From G965212025 sp965237985 (GTDB taxonomy: Bacteria > Pseudomonadota > Gammaproteobacteria > Poriferisulfidales > Oxydemutatoraceae): a stretch of DNA of 64,000 bases. Position numbers and translations under genes: made by a program. The notes under the pieces are model-generated. The model had not been told where the DNA came from. It was given only the letters and a program-made list of their open reading frames with translations, and searched no databases. Of the stretch, positions 46,769 to 55,663 are shown piece by piece (position 1 is the stretch's first letter; each line of letters starts with the position of its first letter). The stretch covers positions 1,488,001-1,552,000 of the forward strand of contig OZ250161.1 of NCBI GenBank assembly GCA_965237985.1. The letters are read 5' to 3'.

Positions 46769-47699
46769 AAATCTTCCTGACCAGACTCAAACTTTGGGTT
46801 TTACGCTTCTGGAAGTCATGGCGGCTACGGTTTTACTGGCACTGCTGGCGGTTTTCTTTTACGCGCCGCAGGTTGCGTCGGATGCGCAACGCCTGCGCCG
46901 CATGCAGGCGGAAGTGACGGTTGAAGAAATGAACCGTATTGCTTACCTGTCTCAGCAGTGGGTGTTGAACAGAGACGGGCAGTGGCCCGGACAAAGCAGT
47001 GGCTGCACCTTGGCGATTACTGACCTGGCAAGCGTGGGTCTGTTTGATTTGTCTGCTGCCAAATCGCCTTTTTTTCGCGCCGGGTTGAAGAATTTTCCGC
47101 CAGATGCTCCGCTGTCGAGAGGCGAATACGGCCGCTACTACACCACCTGCGATGTGCAAACGTTTTCTGTGTCGCTCATGCTTGATGCAAAAAACGCGAA
47201 ATGGGGGAACTACATTGCCAATCTGCTGACCGGTTCACGGCTGGGCCGCCACCAGGGAGGGGCAGTGGTTTCGGTGGTGGCTAGCTGGCCCCTTCCGGGA
47301 GCTATTCCCGCACTGGACGCGTATGTAAGAAAAGACGCTCCCATTTTTACCGGCGCCATGGGTTCCAACATTGACCTCGGCGAGCACGCCACTTTCAGTG
47401 CCAGCGACGTGGTCTTGCATAACGGGCACTCTCTGGGCAAGACCATCCACTACGGAGCACAGCTCTCTCCCGGGTCAACGGTTCCGGACACTGATTGTGC
47501 ACCCGGCCTGGCGCCCCAGATACTGACGTCCTTCAACCACCTTCTGCATCGCAGCGGGAAATCGCTTCACCTTGCCGAAGCTACGGTGGTGAGACTTGCG
47601 GGCGGTTGGATCGTTGGCAGCAGAACTGTGGACTCTGACGGCATAATCGATTTGAACAACGACAACGTCAGGATCAATGTTTTTATTTACTGCAGTTAA
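46740..47699 (+). CDS. minor pilin with large C-terminal domain (PilV-like position)
   Basis: It has 319 residues. The prepilin motif LGFTLLEVMAATVLLALLAV cleaves after Gly. A long, Cys-containing ectodomain (SSGCTLAITDL, YYTTCDVQTFSVSL, DTDCAPGLAPQI, IYCS at the end) resembles large tip pilins such as R64 PilV in size and place. No recombination sites (shufflon) were seen. Starts at 46740 and 46758 are both possible. A tip-adhesin role is inference. Confidence 0.75.
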   Translation: MKRKFFMKNKNLPDQTQTLGFTLLEVMAATVLLALLAVFFYAPQVASDAQRLRRMQAEVTVEEMNRIAYLSQQWVLNRDGQWPGQSSGCTLAITDLASVGLFDLSAAKSPFFRAGLKNFPPDAPLSRGEYGRYYTTCDVQTFSVSLMLDAKNAKWGNYIANLLTGSRLGRHQGGAVVSVVASWPLPGAIPALDAYVRKDAPIFTGAMGSNIDLGEHATFSASDVVLHNGHSLGKTIHYGAQLSPGSTVPDTDCAPGLAPQILTSFNHLLHRSGKSLHLAEATVVRLAGGWIVGSRTVDSDGIIDLNNDNVRINVFIYCS

Positions 47700-47716
47700 T
47701 TTTCATGGAGGAAATA

Positions 47717-48229
47717 ATGCAAAAACCAGTGTTTATTTTTGTCGTGCTTGCGTTGCTTGCCACCAACGCCGAAGCTTTTGACCACGCACGTTGCCTGGCC
47801 AAGTCGCAGGCATCCCCATTCAACATGAGTGAAAAGGACGCTCTGGCGGCCTGTGACGCGAAAAACCGGCCTGCCGGAAAAGGAAAAACCAGCAATGTGC
47901 TGTACTCTCTTGACCCTCCGGAAAACACCTACAGTGCTAAAGCTTTTGTCAAGAGTTTTAACAAGTATCTCGACCAAGGAAATATTCGCACAACGATATG
48001 CTACGATGGTTGCCGAGTAGCCCGCTTTACTATTCAAACCCCGCGGTGTTCTGGTTCCAGCTCTTGGTGCCGGTCAATGGTGACCAAGACGATTCTTACG
48101 CCTTTGCCTAATTGCCCCTCAGGTTATCAACTGGTGCCGAATGCGCTAGGGGATCTCACTCTGGCACATTCCAGCCGGCTTCATGGTCCCCACGGCAGGA
48201 TTCGCACTGGTTTGTGTCGAAAAAACTGA
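47717..48229 (+). CDS. secreted protein at the end of the pilus operon
   Basis: It has 170 residues with GGAGG before the ATG. A signal peptide (MQKPVFIFVVLALLATNAEA) is followed by a Cys-rich mature domain (about seven Cys, as in TTICYDGCRVAR and CSGSSSWC). Its last 15 residues (HGPHGRIRTGLCRKN) lie in the first unit of a 341-base duplication; the second unit repeats those bases without the rest of the gene. Family and role are unknown. Its position suggests a secreted pilus partner. Confidence 0.72.
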   Translation: MQKPVFIFVVLALLATNAEAFDHARCLAKSQASPFNMSEKDALAACDAKNRPAGKGKTSNVLYSLDPPENTYSAKAFVKSFNKYLDQGNIRTTICYDGCRVARFTIQTPRCSGSSSWCRSMVTKTILTPLPNCPSGYQLVPNALGDLTLAHSSRLHGPHGRIRTGLCRKN

Positions 48230-48868
48230 GGTCGACTGTTCGGTACTGAGCCTCCCCGACAAAAATCGATTTTTGTGGGCAACCCCCGGGAACCCCCGTC
48301 TCATGTCCCAAGGAAAATTGGGCTTGTTGAGAGGGTACGTCGCGACCGGAAAACCGGCAGTTGGAAACCAACATTCCCACTTTGCTCCTTCCCGGTTGCT
48401 TCAGTGACGGTGTCAATGGCAAGACGAGGCGGGTTTCGCTGAAATGATTTTCAGTGGTATCTGCTGTAAACCCGCTCAATTAGGGCGCGGTAGTGCTCAA
48501 AAATTTTTGCCCGTTTCAGTTTTATGGTCCCCACGGCAGGATTCGCACTGGTTTGTGTCGAAAAAACCAAGGTCGGCTGTTCGGCACTGAGCCTCCCCGA
48601 CAAAAATCGATTTTTGTGGGCAACCCCCGGGAACCCCCGTCTCATGTCCCAAGGAAAATTGGGCTTGTTGAGAGGGCACGTCGCGACCGGAAAACCGGCA
48701 GTTGGAAACCAACATTCCCACTTTGCTCCTTCCCGGTTGCTTCAGTGACGGTGTCAATGGCAAGATGAGGCGGGTTTCGCTGAAATGATTTTCAGTGGTA
48801 TCTGCTGTAAACCCGCTCAATTAGGGCGCGGTAGTGCTCAAAAATTTTTGCCCGTTTCAGTTTCATGG
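48187..48868 (+). repeat. two tandem copies of a 341-bp unit at a convergent gene pair
   Basis: Units start at 48187 and 48528. Each contains the last bases of the secreted-protein gene, the spacer, and the 3' end of the acyl-CoA synthetase gene (the KLKRAKIFEHYRALIERVYS coding part, minus strand). The copies differ by scattered substitutions. The spacer includes a GATTTTTG-rich inverted repeat (AAAAATCGATTTTT). Confidence 0.92.
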
Positions 48869-50597
48869 TGGGTGTCAACAAGCCGTTCTCCACGGTCCAG
48901 GGCAGCCGTTCCAGAATCACATCTCTGATGGTGGCGTGTGAGGAATACTGCTCCGACAATCTGGTGAAGCGCTTTTTTATTGCCTTGCGTAATTTTGGGT
49001 GCTGCAACAGTTCCAGATGTTTCGGGTGAATTTCCAGAAGCTTCAACTCTTTGGTGAGTTCCGCTTCGACGACAACCGCCAAAGCGACTAAAAATGGCCG
49101 TCCTTCGCCATATACCATGACTTGCGACACCAAGGGATCGGTGTGAAGTTTTTCTTCCACGGTTCCCGGGGGAATGTTTTCGCCATTACTCATGACGATG
49201 ATTTCCTTGAGCCTGCCGACAATGGATATTCTTCCATCGGCGGAAATCTTTGCTTGGTCGCCGGTGTGCAGCCAGCCTTGCTGATCCAGCACTTTGGCAG
49301 TCGCCTCGCGGTTGTTCCAATATCCCTGCATGACGGAGGGGCCGCTGACCAGCAACTCCTGGTTTTTGCCGATCTGGACTTTGACTCCCGGAATGGTTTT
49401 GCCGATGCTGCCCGGCATCGTATCCCCGGGGCGGTTGAGAGTGACCACCGGGCTACTTTCAGTGAGTCCATAGCCTTGGCAAACCATGAAGCCCAAGGCA
49501 AGCAGTTTTTTTTCAGTTTCCGGAAATAAAGGCGCGCCGCCACTGATTGCCATATGCAGGCGCCCTCCCAGTCCGGCGCGGACTTTTCTGGCAAACAGGC
49601 GGTCAAGCAGCGGCCATAACAGTACTGCTGTCAGTCTTGAAGTGCCGGGCTCGCGTATCCGATAACAGCAGTTCAGCAACCATTCTGAAAAGCCGCCTTT
49701 GCGCTTTACCGTCGTTTCAACTTGGGCAAGAAACTGTTCATAAATTCTGGGTACCGACACCAGCATGGTCGGTTTGAAATGTTGCAGGTCAGCGCTGAGG
49801 TTCGAAATGGAGCGGGCAAACGCCACCTGGGCACCAACGTACAGTGTCAGGTAGTAGCCGGCGGTCCTTTCAAAGGAGTGTGAAAGTGGCAAAAAAGAAA
49901 GCAGTAGGTTATTGCTGCTCATTTTAATTGCCACAGCCGTGGCACAGGTATTGGCAAGGATGTTGCGATGTGAAAGCATCACTCCTTTTGGCATGCCTGT
50001 CGTTCCTGAGGTGTAAATGATGGTTGCCAGGTGGTCCGGCCTGCCTGCCACGGCCGGCTTCAACATTTCCGCTGTTTCAGGTAACCAGGAGGCCAATTCG
50101 GCGACCCGCCGGTCTAGAACTACAGTTTGCGAGACACTTTTTTTGTTGCGCAGGTACAGCACTTTTTCCAAAGTGGGCAGGCTTTGCGGCGAGGGCAGCA
50201 GTGCCAGAGTGTGACGCAGCTCAGGCAACAGCAACAGACGGGCACCAGAATCAGTGACAATGTGTGACCAGTTGGCGATGCTGTCATCGTGAAACAATGG
50301 CACCAACACTAGGCCGGCGGCCAGAGCTGCTTGGTCAAAAGCAATCCATTCGACGCTGTTGCGCAAAGCAATGGCAACCCGGGTTCCGGGTGGGAAGCCT
50401 TGCCGGTCAAAAGCATTTTTCCATTGTGCTGTCCGGGTGGCGACTTCCCGCCAGGTCCACGCCTCCCATTGGTGTTTGTCTTCCTGCCATTGCCAGTAAG
50501 CAATGCGGTCGGGCGTTTTTTCAACCCGAGCTGCAAACAGTGTCTGGAGCGTATCTTGTTCCCAGTTTACTTCTACCTGCCGATTTTCCGCTTCCAT
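48792..50597 (-). CDS. long-chain fatty acid-CoA ligase (AMP-forming)
   Basis: This ligase activates fatty acids to acyl-CoA through acyl-AMP. It is 601 residues from ATG 50597; the TTG at 50606 adds three. Motifs are the P-loop IIYTSGTTGMPKGVMLSHRN, GYGLTESSPVVTLN, GWLHTGDQAKI and GRLKEIIVMSNGENI. The overall layout matches long AMP-binding enzymes of the FadD15/ACSL type rather than FadD of E. coli. Its 3' end is duplicated at 48451-48530, and its start is copied in each unit of the upstream array. The coding sequence is intact. Confidence 0.9.
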   Translation of the reverse strand: MEAENRQVEVNWEQDTLQTLFAARVEKTPDRIAYWQWQEDKHQWEAWTWREVATRTAQWKNAFDRQGFPPGTRVAIALRNSVEWIAFDQAALAAGLVLVPLFHDDSIANWSHIVTDSGARLLLLPELRHTLALLPSPQSLPTLEKVLYLRNKKSVSQTVVLDRRVAELASWLPETAEMLKPAVAGRPDHLATIIYTSGTTGMPKGVMLSHRNILANTCATAVAIKMSSNNLLLSFLPLSHSFERTAGYYLTLYVGAQVAFARSISNLSADLQHFKPTMLVSVPRIYEQFLAQVETTVKRKGGFSEWLLNCCYRIREPGTSRLTAVLLWPLLDRLFARKVRAGLGGRLHMAISGGAPLFPETEKKLLALGFMVCQGYGLTESSPVVTLNRPGDTMPGSIGKTIPGVKVQIGKNQELLVSGPSVMQGYWNNREATAKVLDQQGWLHTGDQAKISADGRISIVGRLKEIIVMSNGENIPPGTVEEKLHTDPLVSQVMVYGEGRPFLVALAVVVEAELTKELKLLEIHPKHLELLQHPKLRKAIKKRFTRLSEQYSSHATIRDVILERLPWTVENGLLTPTMKLKRAKIFEHYRALIERVYSRYH

Positions 50598-51990
50598 GTC
50601 GGGCAATTCTATTCCAACTCCGAGCTGGCGTTCCTGAACAAACGGCGCAGAAAAACGATCTTTTCTGGCATCGTCACAATTGGGTCTGCCGAATCGTTCA
50701 GAGAGGAGAAGAAGACCTGTCTATCAATTCAGAGTCGAAGAGTTCGCTCTGGAAGTCCTGATTTATCTGCTGATTTTGCCGGTCCGACTCCAAACTGAAG
50801 GGAACAGGTCTGCCTGCGACCCGAACAAGGCTTCCCCCTCCCCACTCTCGGGAGGCCCCTATTTTTCCGCTTCCATGTCGGGCAATTCTATTCCAACTCC
50901 GAGCTGGCGTTCCTGAACAAACGGCGCAGAAAAACGATCTTTTCTGGCATCGTCACAATTGGGTCTGCCGAATTGTTCAGAGAGGAGAAGAAGACCTGTC
51001 TATCAATTCAGAGTCGAAGAGTTCGCTCTGGAAGTCCTGATTTATCTGCTGATTTTGCCCGGTCCGACTCCAAACTGAAGGGAACAGGTCTGCCTGCAAC
51101 ACGAACAAGGCTTCCCCTTTCCCCACTCTCGGGAGGCCCCTATTTTTCCGCTTCCATGTCGGGTAATTTTATTCCAACTCCGATCTGGCGTTCCTGAACA
51201 AACGGCGCAGAAAAACGATCTTTTCTGGCATCGTCACAATTGGGTCTGCGAATTGTTCAGAGAGGAGAAGAAGACCTGTCTATCAATTCAGAGTCGAAGA
51301 GTTCGCTCTGGAAGTCCTGATTTATCTGCTGATTTTTGCCGGCCGGCCTGACTCCAACCTGAAGGGAATAGGCCTGCCTATGACCCGAACAAGGCTTCCC
51401 CCTCCCCACTCTCGGGAGGCCCCTATTTTTCCGCTTCCATGTCGGGTAATTTTATTCCAACTCTGAGCTGGCGTTCCTGAACAAACGGCGCAGAAAAACG
51501 ATCTTTTCTGGCATCGTCACAATTGGGTCTGCCGAATCGTTCAGAGAGGAGAAGAAGACCTGTCTATCAATTCAGAGTCGAAGAGTTCGCTCTGGAAGTC
51601 CTGATTTATCTGCTGATTTTGCCGGCCGGCCTGACTCCAACCTGAAGGGAACAGGCCTGCCTGCGACCCGAACAAGGCTTCCCCCTCCCCACTCTCGGGA
51701 GGCCCCTATTTTTCCGCTTCCATGTCGGGTAATTTTATTCCAACTCTGAGCTGGCGTTCCTGAACAAACGGTGCAGAAAAACGATCTTTTCTGGCATCGT
51801 CACAATTGGGTCTGCCGAATTGTTCAGAGAGGAGAAGAAGACCTGTCTATCAATTCAGAGTCGAAGAGTTCGCTCTGGAAGTCCTGATTTATCTGCTGAT
51901 TTTGCCGGCCGGCCTGACTCCAAACTGAAGGGAACAGGTCTGCCCGTGACCCGAACAAGGCTTCCCCCTCCCCACTCTCAGGAGGCCTTT
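50591..51990. repeat. five tandem units of about 280 bp carrying the acyl-CoA ligase start
   Basis: Units begin CTTCCATGTC at 50591, 50870, 51151, 51434 and 51717 (lengths 279, 281, 283, 283 and about 274). The first lies on the genuine gene start. Each further unit repeats, on the minus strand, the upstream region, ribosome site and ATG, but then reads M-E-A-E-K and a stop. Copies differ by small changes and short insertions, so they are real units and not one stretch read repeatedly. The array fills the space to mraZ. Confidence 0.93.
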
Positions 51991-52024
51991 GTGTTGAATT
52001 TTGTATAGATGAAAGTTTTTGTGA

Positions 52025-52053
52025 TTGACATAGAAGTAGAAATGATGTAAGAA
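52025..52053 (+). promoter_or_regulatory. candidate promoter of the dcw cluster
   Basis: A perfect -35 hexamer TTGACA (52025-52030) is followed after 17 bases by TAAGAA (52048-52053). That is a weak -10, but AT-rich sequence surrounds it. It lies about 36 bases before the mraZ start. Confidence 0.5.
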
Positions 52054-52088
52054 TCACTGGATATTTTGTATTTATTATGAATAAATAA

Positions 52089-52601
52089 ATGGAGAAAATG
52101 TCCTGCAACCTTCGGTTTGGAGATGCCTTTCGAGGCATCAACAGGTACCGCGTTGATGCTCGTGGCAGGTTGACTGTGCCGCCGAAGTTCCGCGAGATCA
52201 TTGAGACCCAACACGATGGGAAGCTCTTTATCACCATGGACCTCAAAGGCTTGGCGGTCTGTGTTCATCCATACGGGTTTGCCGAAGAAATTTATGAAAA
52301 AGCCCAGAAGCTTTCAGCTCATGAAAACAAAGTGGCCAGAGCAATCCGTGAATTTATCCTGCCGGGTGAGGAATGCGAACCGGACGCACAGGGCAGACTC
52401 TTGATTCCCCAGATTCTACGTGAATCCGCTGGCATTGCCGTGAGCAAGGATGCTGTGGTGGTGGGCAAAGGGAGCAGGTTTGATGTCTGGAATGCAGAAA
52501 AATGGCAACAACAAAGAGAACTGTGGAAGGAAGAAACATCTGCGGCCCAGCCTGAAGATTTCAAAGCAGTACTGACCGTGTTGGGAAGGTTGGATCTGTG
52601 A
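52089..52601 (+). CDS. mraZ: transcriptional regulator MraZ
   Basis: MraZ is the DNA-binding regulator at the head of the dcw cluster. It has 170 residues, a little longer than the usual 150. Two SpoVT-AbrB-like halves are visible: FRGINRYRVDARGRLTVPPK and EFILPGEECEPDAQGRLLIP. The second carries the DxxGR signature. The ATG at 52089 has no ribosome site; an ATG at 52098 preceded by GGAG at short spacing is possible. It is followed directly by rsmH. Confidence 0.93.
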   Translation: MEKMSCNLRFGDAFRGINRYRVDARGRLTVPPKFREIIETQHDGKLFITMDLKGLAVCVHPYGFAEEIYEKAQKLSAHENKVARAIREFILPGEECEPDAQGRLLIPQILRESAGIAVSKDAVVVGKGSRFDVWNAEKWQQQRELWKEETSAAQPEDFKAVLTVLGRLDL

Positions 52602-52673
52602 ATGTTTGCGGCAACGTATTTTGTGTTGCCCAAGCAGGCTTGCAGGCTGTTCGCCGGAGTCGGGAGATTCTTT

Positions 52674-53630
52674 GTGTCCGAGGTCATTGAGGATGCGGAT
52701 TTTCATTGTCCGGTAATGGGGAAGGAGTTATTGGAGGCCCTGCAGATAAAACCGGATGGCTGTTACCTGGACGCGACGTATGGGCGCGGCGGGCACAGCC
52801 AGGCGGTTTTGGAACGACTGGGGACCAGCGGTCGCCTTTTAGCTTTTGACAAAGATCCACAGGCCTGTCAGCACGCCCAAAAGCGTTTTGGTGGCGATGC
52901 ACGGTTTGAAGCCCAGCAGGCTTCTTTTGCCTGCATAGCAGAACTTGTAGCCGACGGTCCTCGTTTTGACGGTGCGTTTTTCGACTTGGGGGTATCGACC
53001 CCGCAACTGAACGACGCGCAAAGAGGTTTCAGTTTTCAAAAAAACGGCCCCCTGGATATGCGCATGGATTGCTCCCGGGGCTATCCGGTTTCCGAATGGT
53101 TGGCAGGGGCTTCATCCGCAGAAATCAGCAGGGTGCTACGGCAATATGGGGAGGAACCTCGGGCTCGGCAGATCGCGCGGGCCATCAAACGTGGTCCGCC
53201 TCCCAGGACCACGCTTGGTCTGGCAAAACTGCTTGCAAAAGTGGCACAAGGTTCGGCAATGAAAAAGCACCCTGCAACACGGGTTTTTTTGGCGTTGCGC
53301 ATGTTCATAAACCGGGAACTTGAGGACCTTCAAGAAGCCCTGGAAGCGGTACTGTATCTTTTGAAAACCGGTGGCAAGTTGGTGGTGATCGCTTTTCATT
53401 CGTTGGAAGACCGCATTGTCAAAGAGTTTCTGCGGACACATGGCACACGTTTCAATCCCGGTCATCGCAATGTTGCTACGAAAAAAGCTTCAGCAAACCC
53501 TGCTAATAAAACCTTGCAATGGGACGGCAGGTGCCTGTTTGCAAGCCATGAAGAAGTAGCGGCGAATCCCCGTGCACGTAGCGCACGTTTGCGCGTGGCA
53601 GAAAAAGTATTGCAGGTTCGTGGCGGGTAG
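52674..53630 (+). CDS. rsmH: 16S rRNA (cytosine1402-N4)-methyltransferase RsmH
   Basis: RsmH methylates C1402 of 16S rRNA. I chose GTG 52674, with GGAG seven bases upstream, giving 318 residues and MSEVIEDADFHCPVMGKELL, close to the family N-terminus and the E. coli length. An ATG at 52602 would add 24 nonconserved residues. Motifs are DATYGRGGHSQAVL, LAFDKDPQA, FDLGVSTPQLNDAQRGFSF, GPLDMRMD and AFHSLEDRIVKEF. Its 3' end overlaps ftsL. Confidence 0.93.
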   Translation: MSEVIEDADFHCPVMGKELLEALQIKPDGCYLDATYGRGGHSQAVLERLGTSGRLLAFDKDPQACQHAQKRFGGDARFEAQQASFACIAELVADGPRFDGAFFDLGVSTPQLNDAQRGFSFQKNGPLDMRMDCSRGYPVSEWLAGASSAEISRVLRQYGEEPRARQIARAIKRGPPPRTTLGLAKLLAKVAQGSAMKKHPATRVFLALRMFINRELEDLQEALEAVLYLLKTGGKLVVIAFHSLEDRIVKEFLRTHGTRFNPGHRNVATKKASANPANKTLQWDGRCLFASHEEVAANPRARSARLRVAEKVLQVRGG

Positions 53631-53955
53631 GCGGTCGCAGACATCACCGACACTCTTTCTCCGCTGGTGGTCGGGAATTGTTTTATTGCTTTTTCTGTTT
53701 CTCATGCTGTCTCAAGTCTTGGTGAAGCATAAGTATCGACTGTTGCAAGGTGAATTGCAGGTGGCAATGGCTCAACACAATCGGCTGGTGCACGACCATC
53801 AACAGTATTTGCTGGAACGCCAGGTCCAAATGGGCAGCGATCTAATAGAGCGGCGGGCAAGAGTGGAGCTGGGCATGCAAACCCCGAGCAAGCTCACGAC
53901 AATGAAGTTGCCGCTACAAAATGTTGTGCAAACCAGGGCGCGCGATGGGACCTGA
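53620..53955 (+). CDS. ftsL: cell division protein FtsL
   Basis: FtsL forms the FtsQLB complex that activates septal synthesis. From GTG 53620 it is 111 residues. A short basic N-terminus is followed by a membrane helix (WWSGIVLLLFLFLMLSQVLV) and a periplasmic coiled region (KYRLLQGELQVAMAQHNRLV). An alternative GTG at 53572 adds 16 residues. It overlaps rsmH and ftsI. The assignment rests on position and architecture, as the family is poorly conserved. Confidence 0.88.
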   Translation: MAGRRSQTSPTLFLRWWSGIVLLLFLFLMLSQVLVKHKYRLLQGELQVAMAQHNRLVHDHQQYLLERQVQMGSDLIERRARVELGMQTPSKLTTMKLPLQNVVQTRARDGT

Positions 53956-55663
53956 CGGCATTCCACGTTCTTGGCGACACATTTTTGTGTTGTGCCTGTT
54001 TGCGATTGCCAGCTTGGGGGTGCTTGTGCGAGTCCTGTTTTTGCAACAGTTTTCCGGTGACAGGCTGTTAGCGCAGGGGGAACAGCTGTATCAGCGCACG
54101 GTTGCCGTTCCTGCCATGCGCGGCAAGATTCTGGACCGGAATGGCAAGCTGCTTGCCATCAGTGTGCCGGTTGTGGACGTCTATGTGGATACAGCGCTGT
54201 TTGATTTTTCGGATGACAGTTACAAAAAGCTCGCCGGGGCATTTGAGATTTCAGTCAACTCCTTGAAAAAGCGATTGCAATCCCGTGCGAACAAAGGTTC
54301 CTTGTCTGTGAAAATAGATTTGCTTCCAAATCAGGGCCTAAGTTTGAAAACCTTGAAAGTCCCCGGTATTTATTTGAGCAGCAGGAGCGAGCGCTATTAC
54401 CCGCTGATGGAGGTGGCAGCGCATGTGACCGGCTACACGGAAAGAAATGGTGGCGGAATTGAAGGGCTTGAAAAGTCCTTTGATCGAGACCTGAAAGGGC
54501 GTTCAGGCAGGCGTGTGGTCTGGCGAGATATTCACGGGCGCGTGATGGATGAATTGGACAAGGCGGAAACCCGTGCCGCGAAACCGGGTCAGGACGTGGT
54601 TTTAAGCATTGACACCCGGATTCAACACCGTGTCTACCGCGCGCTTGGAAAGGCTCTGAAGCGACATGGTGCCCATTCAGGTTCCGCGGTGGTACTGGAT
54701 TCCAGAACTGGTGAAGTATTGGCGATGGTCAATCTGCCTGCCTACAACCCTAACCACCACCGCTACGCCTTACCCAACAGGGTACGCAACAGTGCGCTGA
54801 TCGATACCCACGAGCCGGGTTCGACGATCAAGCCTTTCGTTATGGCGGCTTTGCTGGAGGGAGGTTATGCCACACCCGAAAGCATTGTGGACACGTCGCC
54901 GGGGTATCGAAAAATTGGCGACTTCATGATCAGGGACGCACGCAATTTCGGGCAATTAAAACTCGCCACAGTCATTTCCAAGTCCAGCAATGTTGGCATC
55001 AGCCGCTTCGCGGAAAGATTGCCAGAGAAAACGCTCAGGGCGGTTTTCAGCCGGGTGGGACTGGGACAAATGCCTGGTACCGGCTTTCCCGGAGAAAGCA
55101 TGGGGAGACTGCCGAACCTTGGTAAAAGCACGAGCGTGTATTTTATTGCGACTTCCTACGGTTATGGTCTGTCCTCTTCCCTGTTGCAATTGGCGCATGC
55201 TTATACGGTGTTCGCCAACGACGGCTGGCAGCCATACCTTACTTTGTTGAAAAGCGAGGCTGGTGCCGGTCGACGTGAGATTTTTGAACCGGAAGTGGCG
55301 CGTCAGGTCAGGGCGGTTTTGCGTGATGTGGTGATTGCCGGTGGCACTGGGGAAAAAGCGCGTCTCAGCGGCTATTCTGTAGCTGGAAAGACCGGGACCA
55401 CTCGTGTCCACAAGCGAGGAGAATACCGGCAGGGAGAATTTAATTCCACTTTCGTTGGATTTGCCCCGGCTGTTCAATCACGATTGCTGGTGGCGGTGAT
55501 GATTCGCGAGCCGGATAAAAAAGCATATTTTGGTGGTGAAGTGGCGGCCCCGGTTTTCTCTGAAATCATGGAACAGGCTTTGCGGCTTCGCGGAGTTCCG
55601 GAAGATCTGCCGACTGATGATCGGGAAAGACCTTCGCTCGCCGGGATTGTGAATGCTGGCTGA
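53945..55663 (+). CDS. ftsI: septal peptidoglycan transpeptidase FtsI (PBP3)
   Basis: FtsI crosslinks septal peptidoglycan. From ATG 53945, inside the ftsL end, it is 572 residues. A membrane anchor (HIFVLCLFAIASLGVLVRVL) precedes the class B PBP dimerisation domain (MRGKILDRNGKLLAISVPV) and the transpeptidase. Catalytic motifs are the SxxK in EPGSTIKPFV, SSN in SKSSNVGI and KTGT in AGKTGTTRV. It overlaps murE by 11 bases. Confidence 0.95.
   Translation: MGPDGIPRSWRHIFVLCLFAIASLGVLVRVLFLQQFSGDRLLAQGEQLYQRTVAVPAMRGKILDRNGKLLAISVPVVDVYVDTALFDFSDDSYKKLAGAFEISVNSLKKRLQSRANKGSLSVKIDLLPNQGLSLKTLKVPGIYLSSRSERYYPLMEVAAHVTGYTERNGGGIEGLEKSFDRDLKGRSGRRVVWRDIHGRVMDELDKAETRAAKPGQDVVLSIDTRIQHRVYRALGKALKRHGAHSGSAVVLDSRTGEVLAMVNLPAYNPNHHRYALPNRVRNSALIDTHEPGSTIKPFVMAALLEGGYATPESIVDTSPGYRKIGDFMIRDARNFGQLKLATVISKSSNVGISRFAERLPEKTLRAVFSRVGLGQMPGTGFPGESMGRLPNLGKSTSVYFIATSYGYGLSSSLLQLAHAYTVFANDGWQPYLTLLKSEAGAGRREIFEPEVARQVRAVLRDVVIAGGTGEKARLSGYSVAGKTGTTRVHKRGEYRQGEFNSTFVGFAPAVQSRLLVAVMIREPDKKAYFGGEVAAPVFSEIMEQALRLRGVPEDLPTDDRERPSLAGIVNAG

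Noticed and set aside
50591..51990. Repeated small plus-strand frames (MFREEKKTC type)
   Set aside because: They arise only from the tandem unit, change length with small indels, and have no family match.
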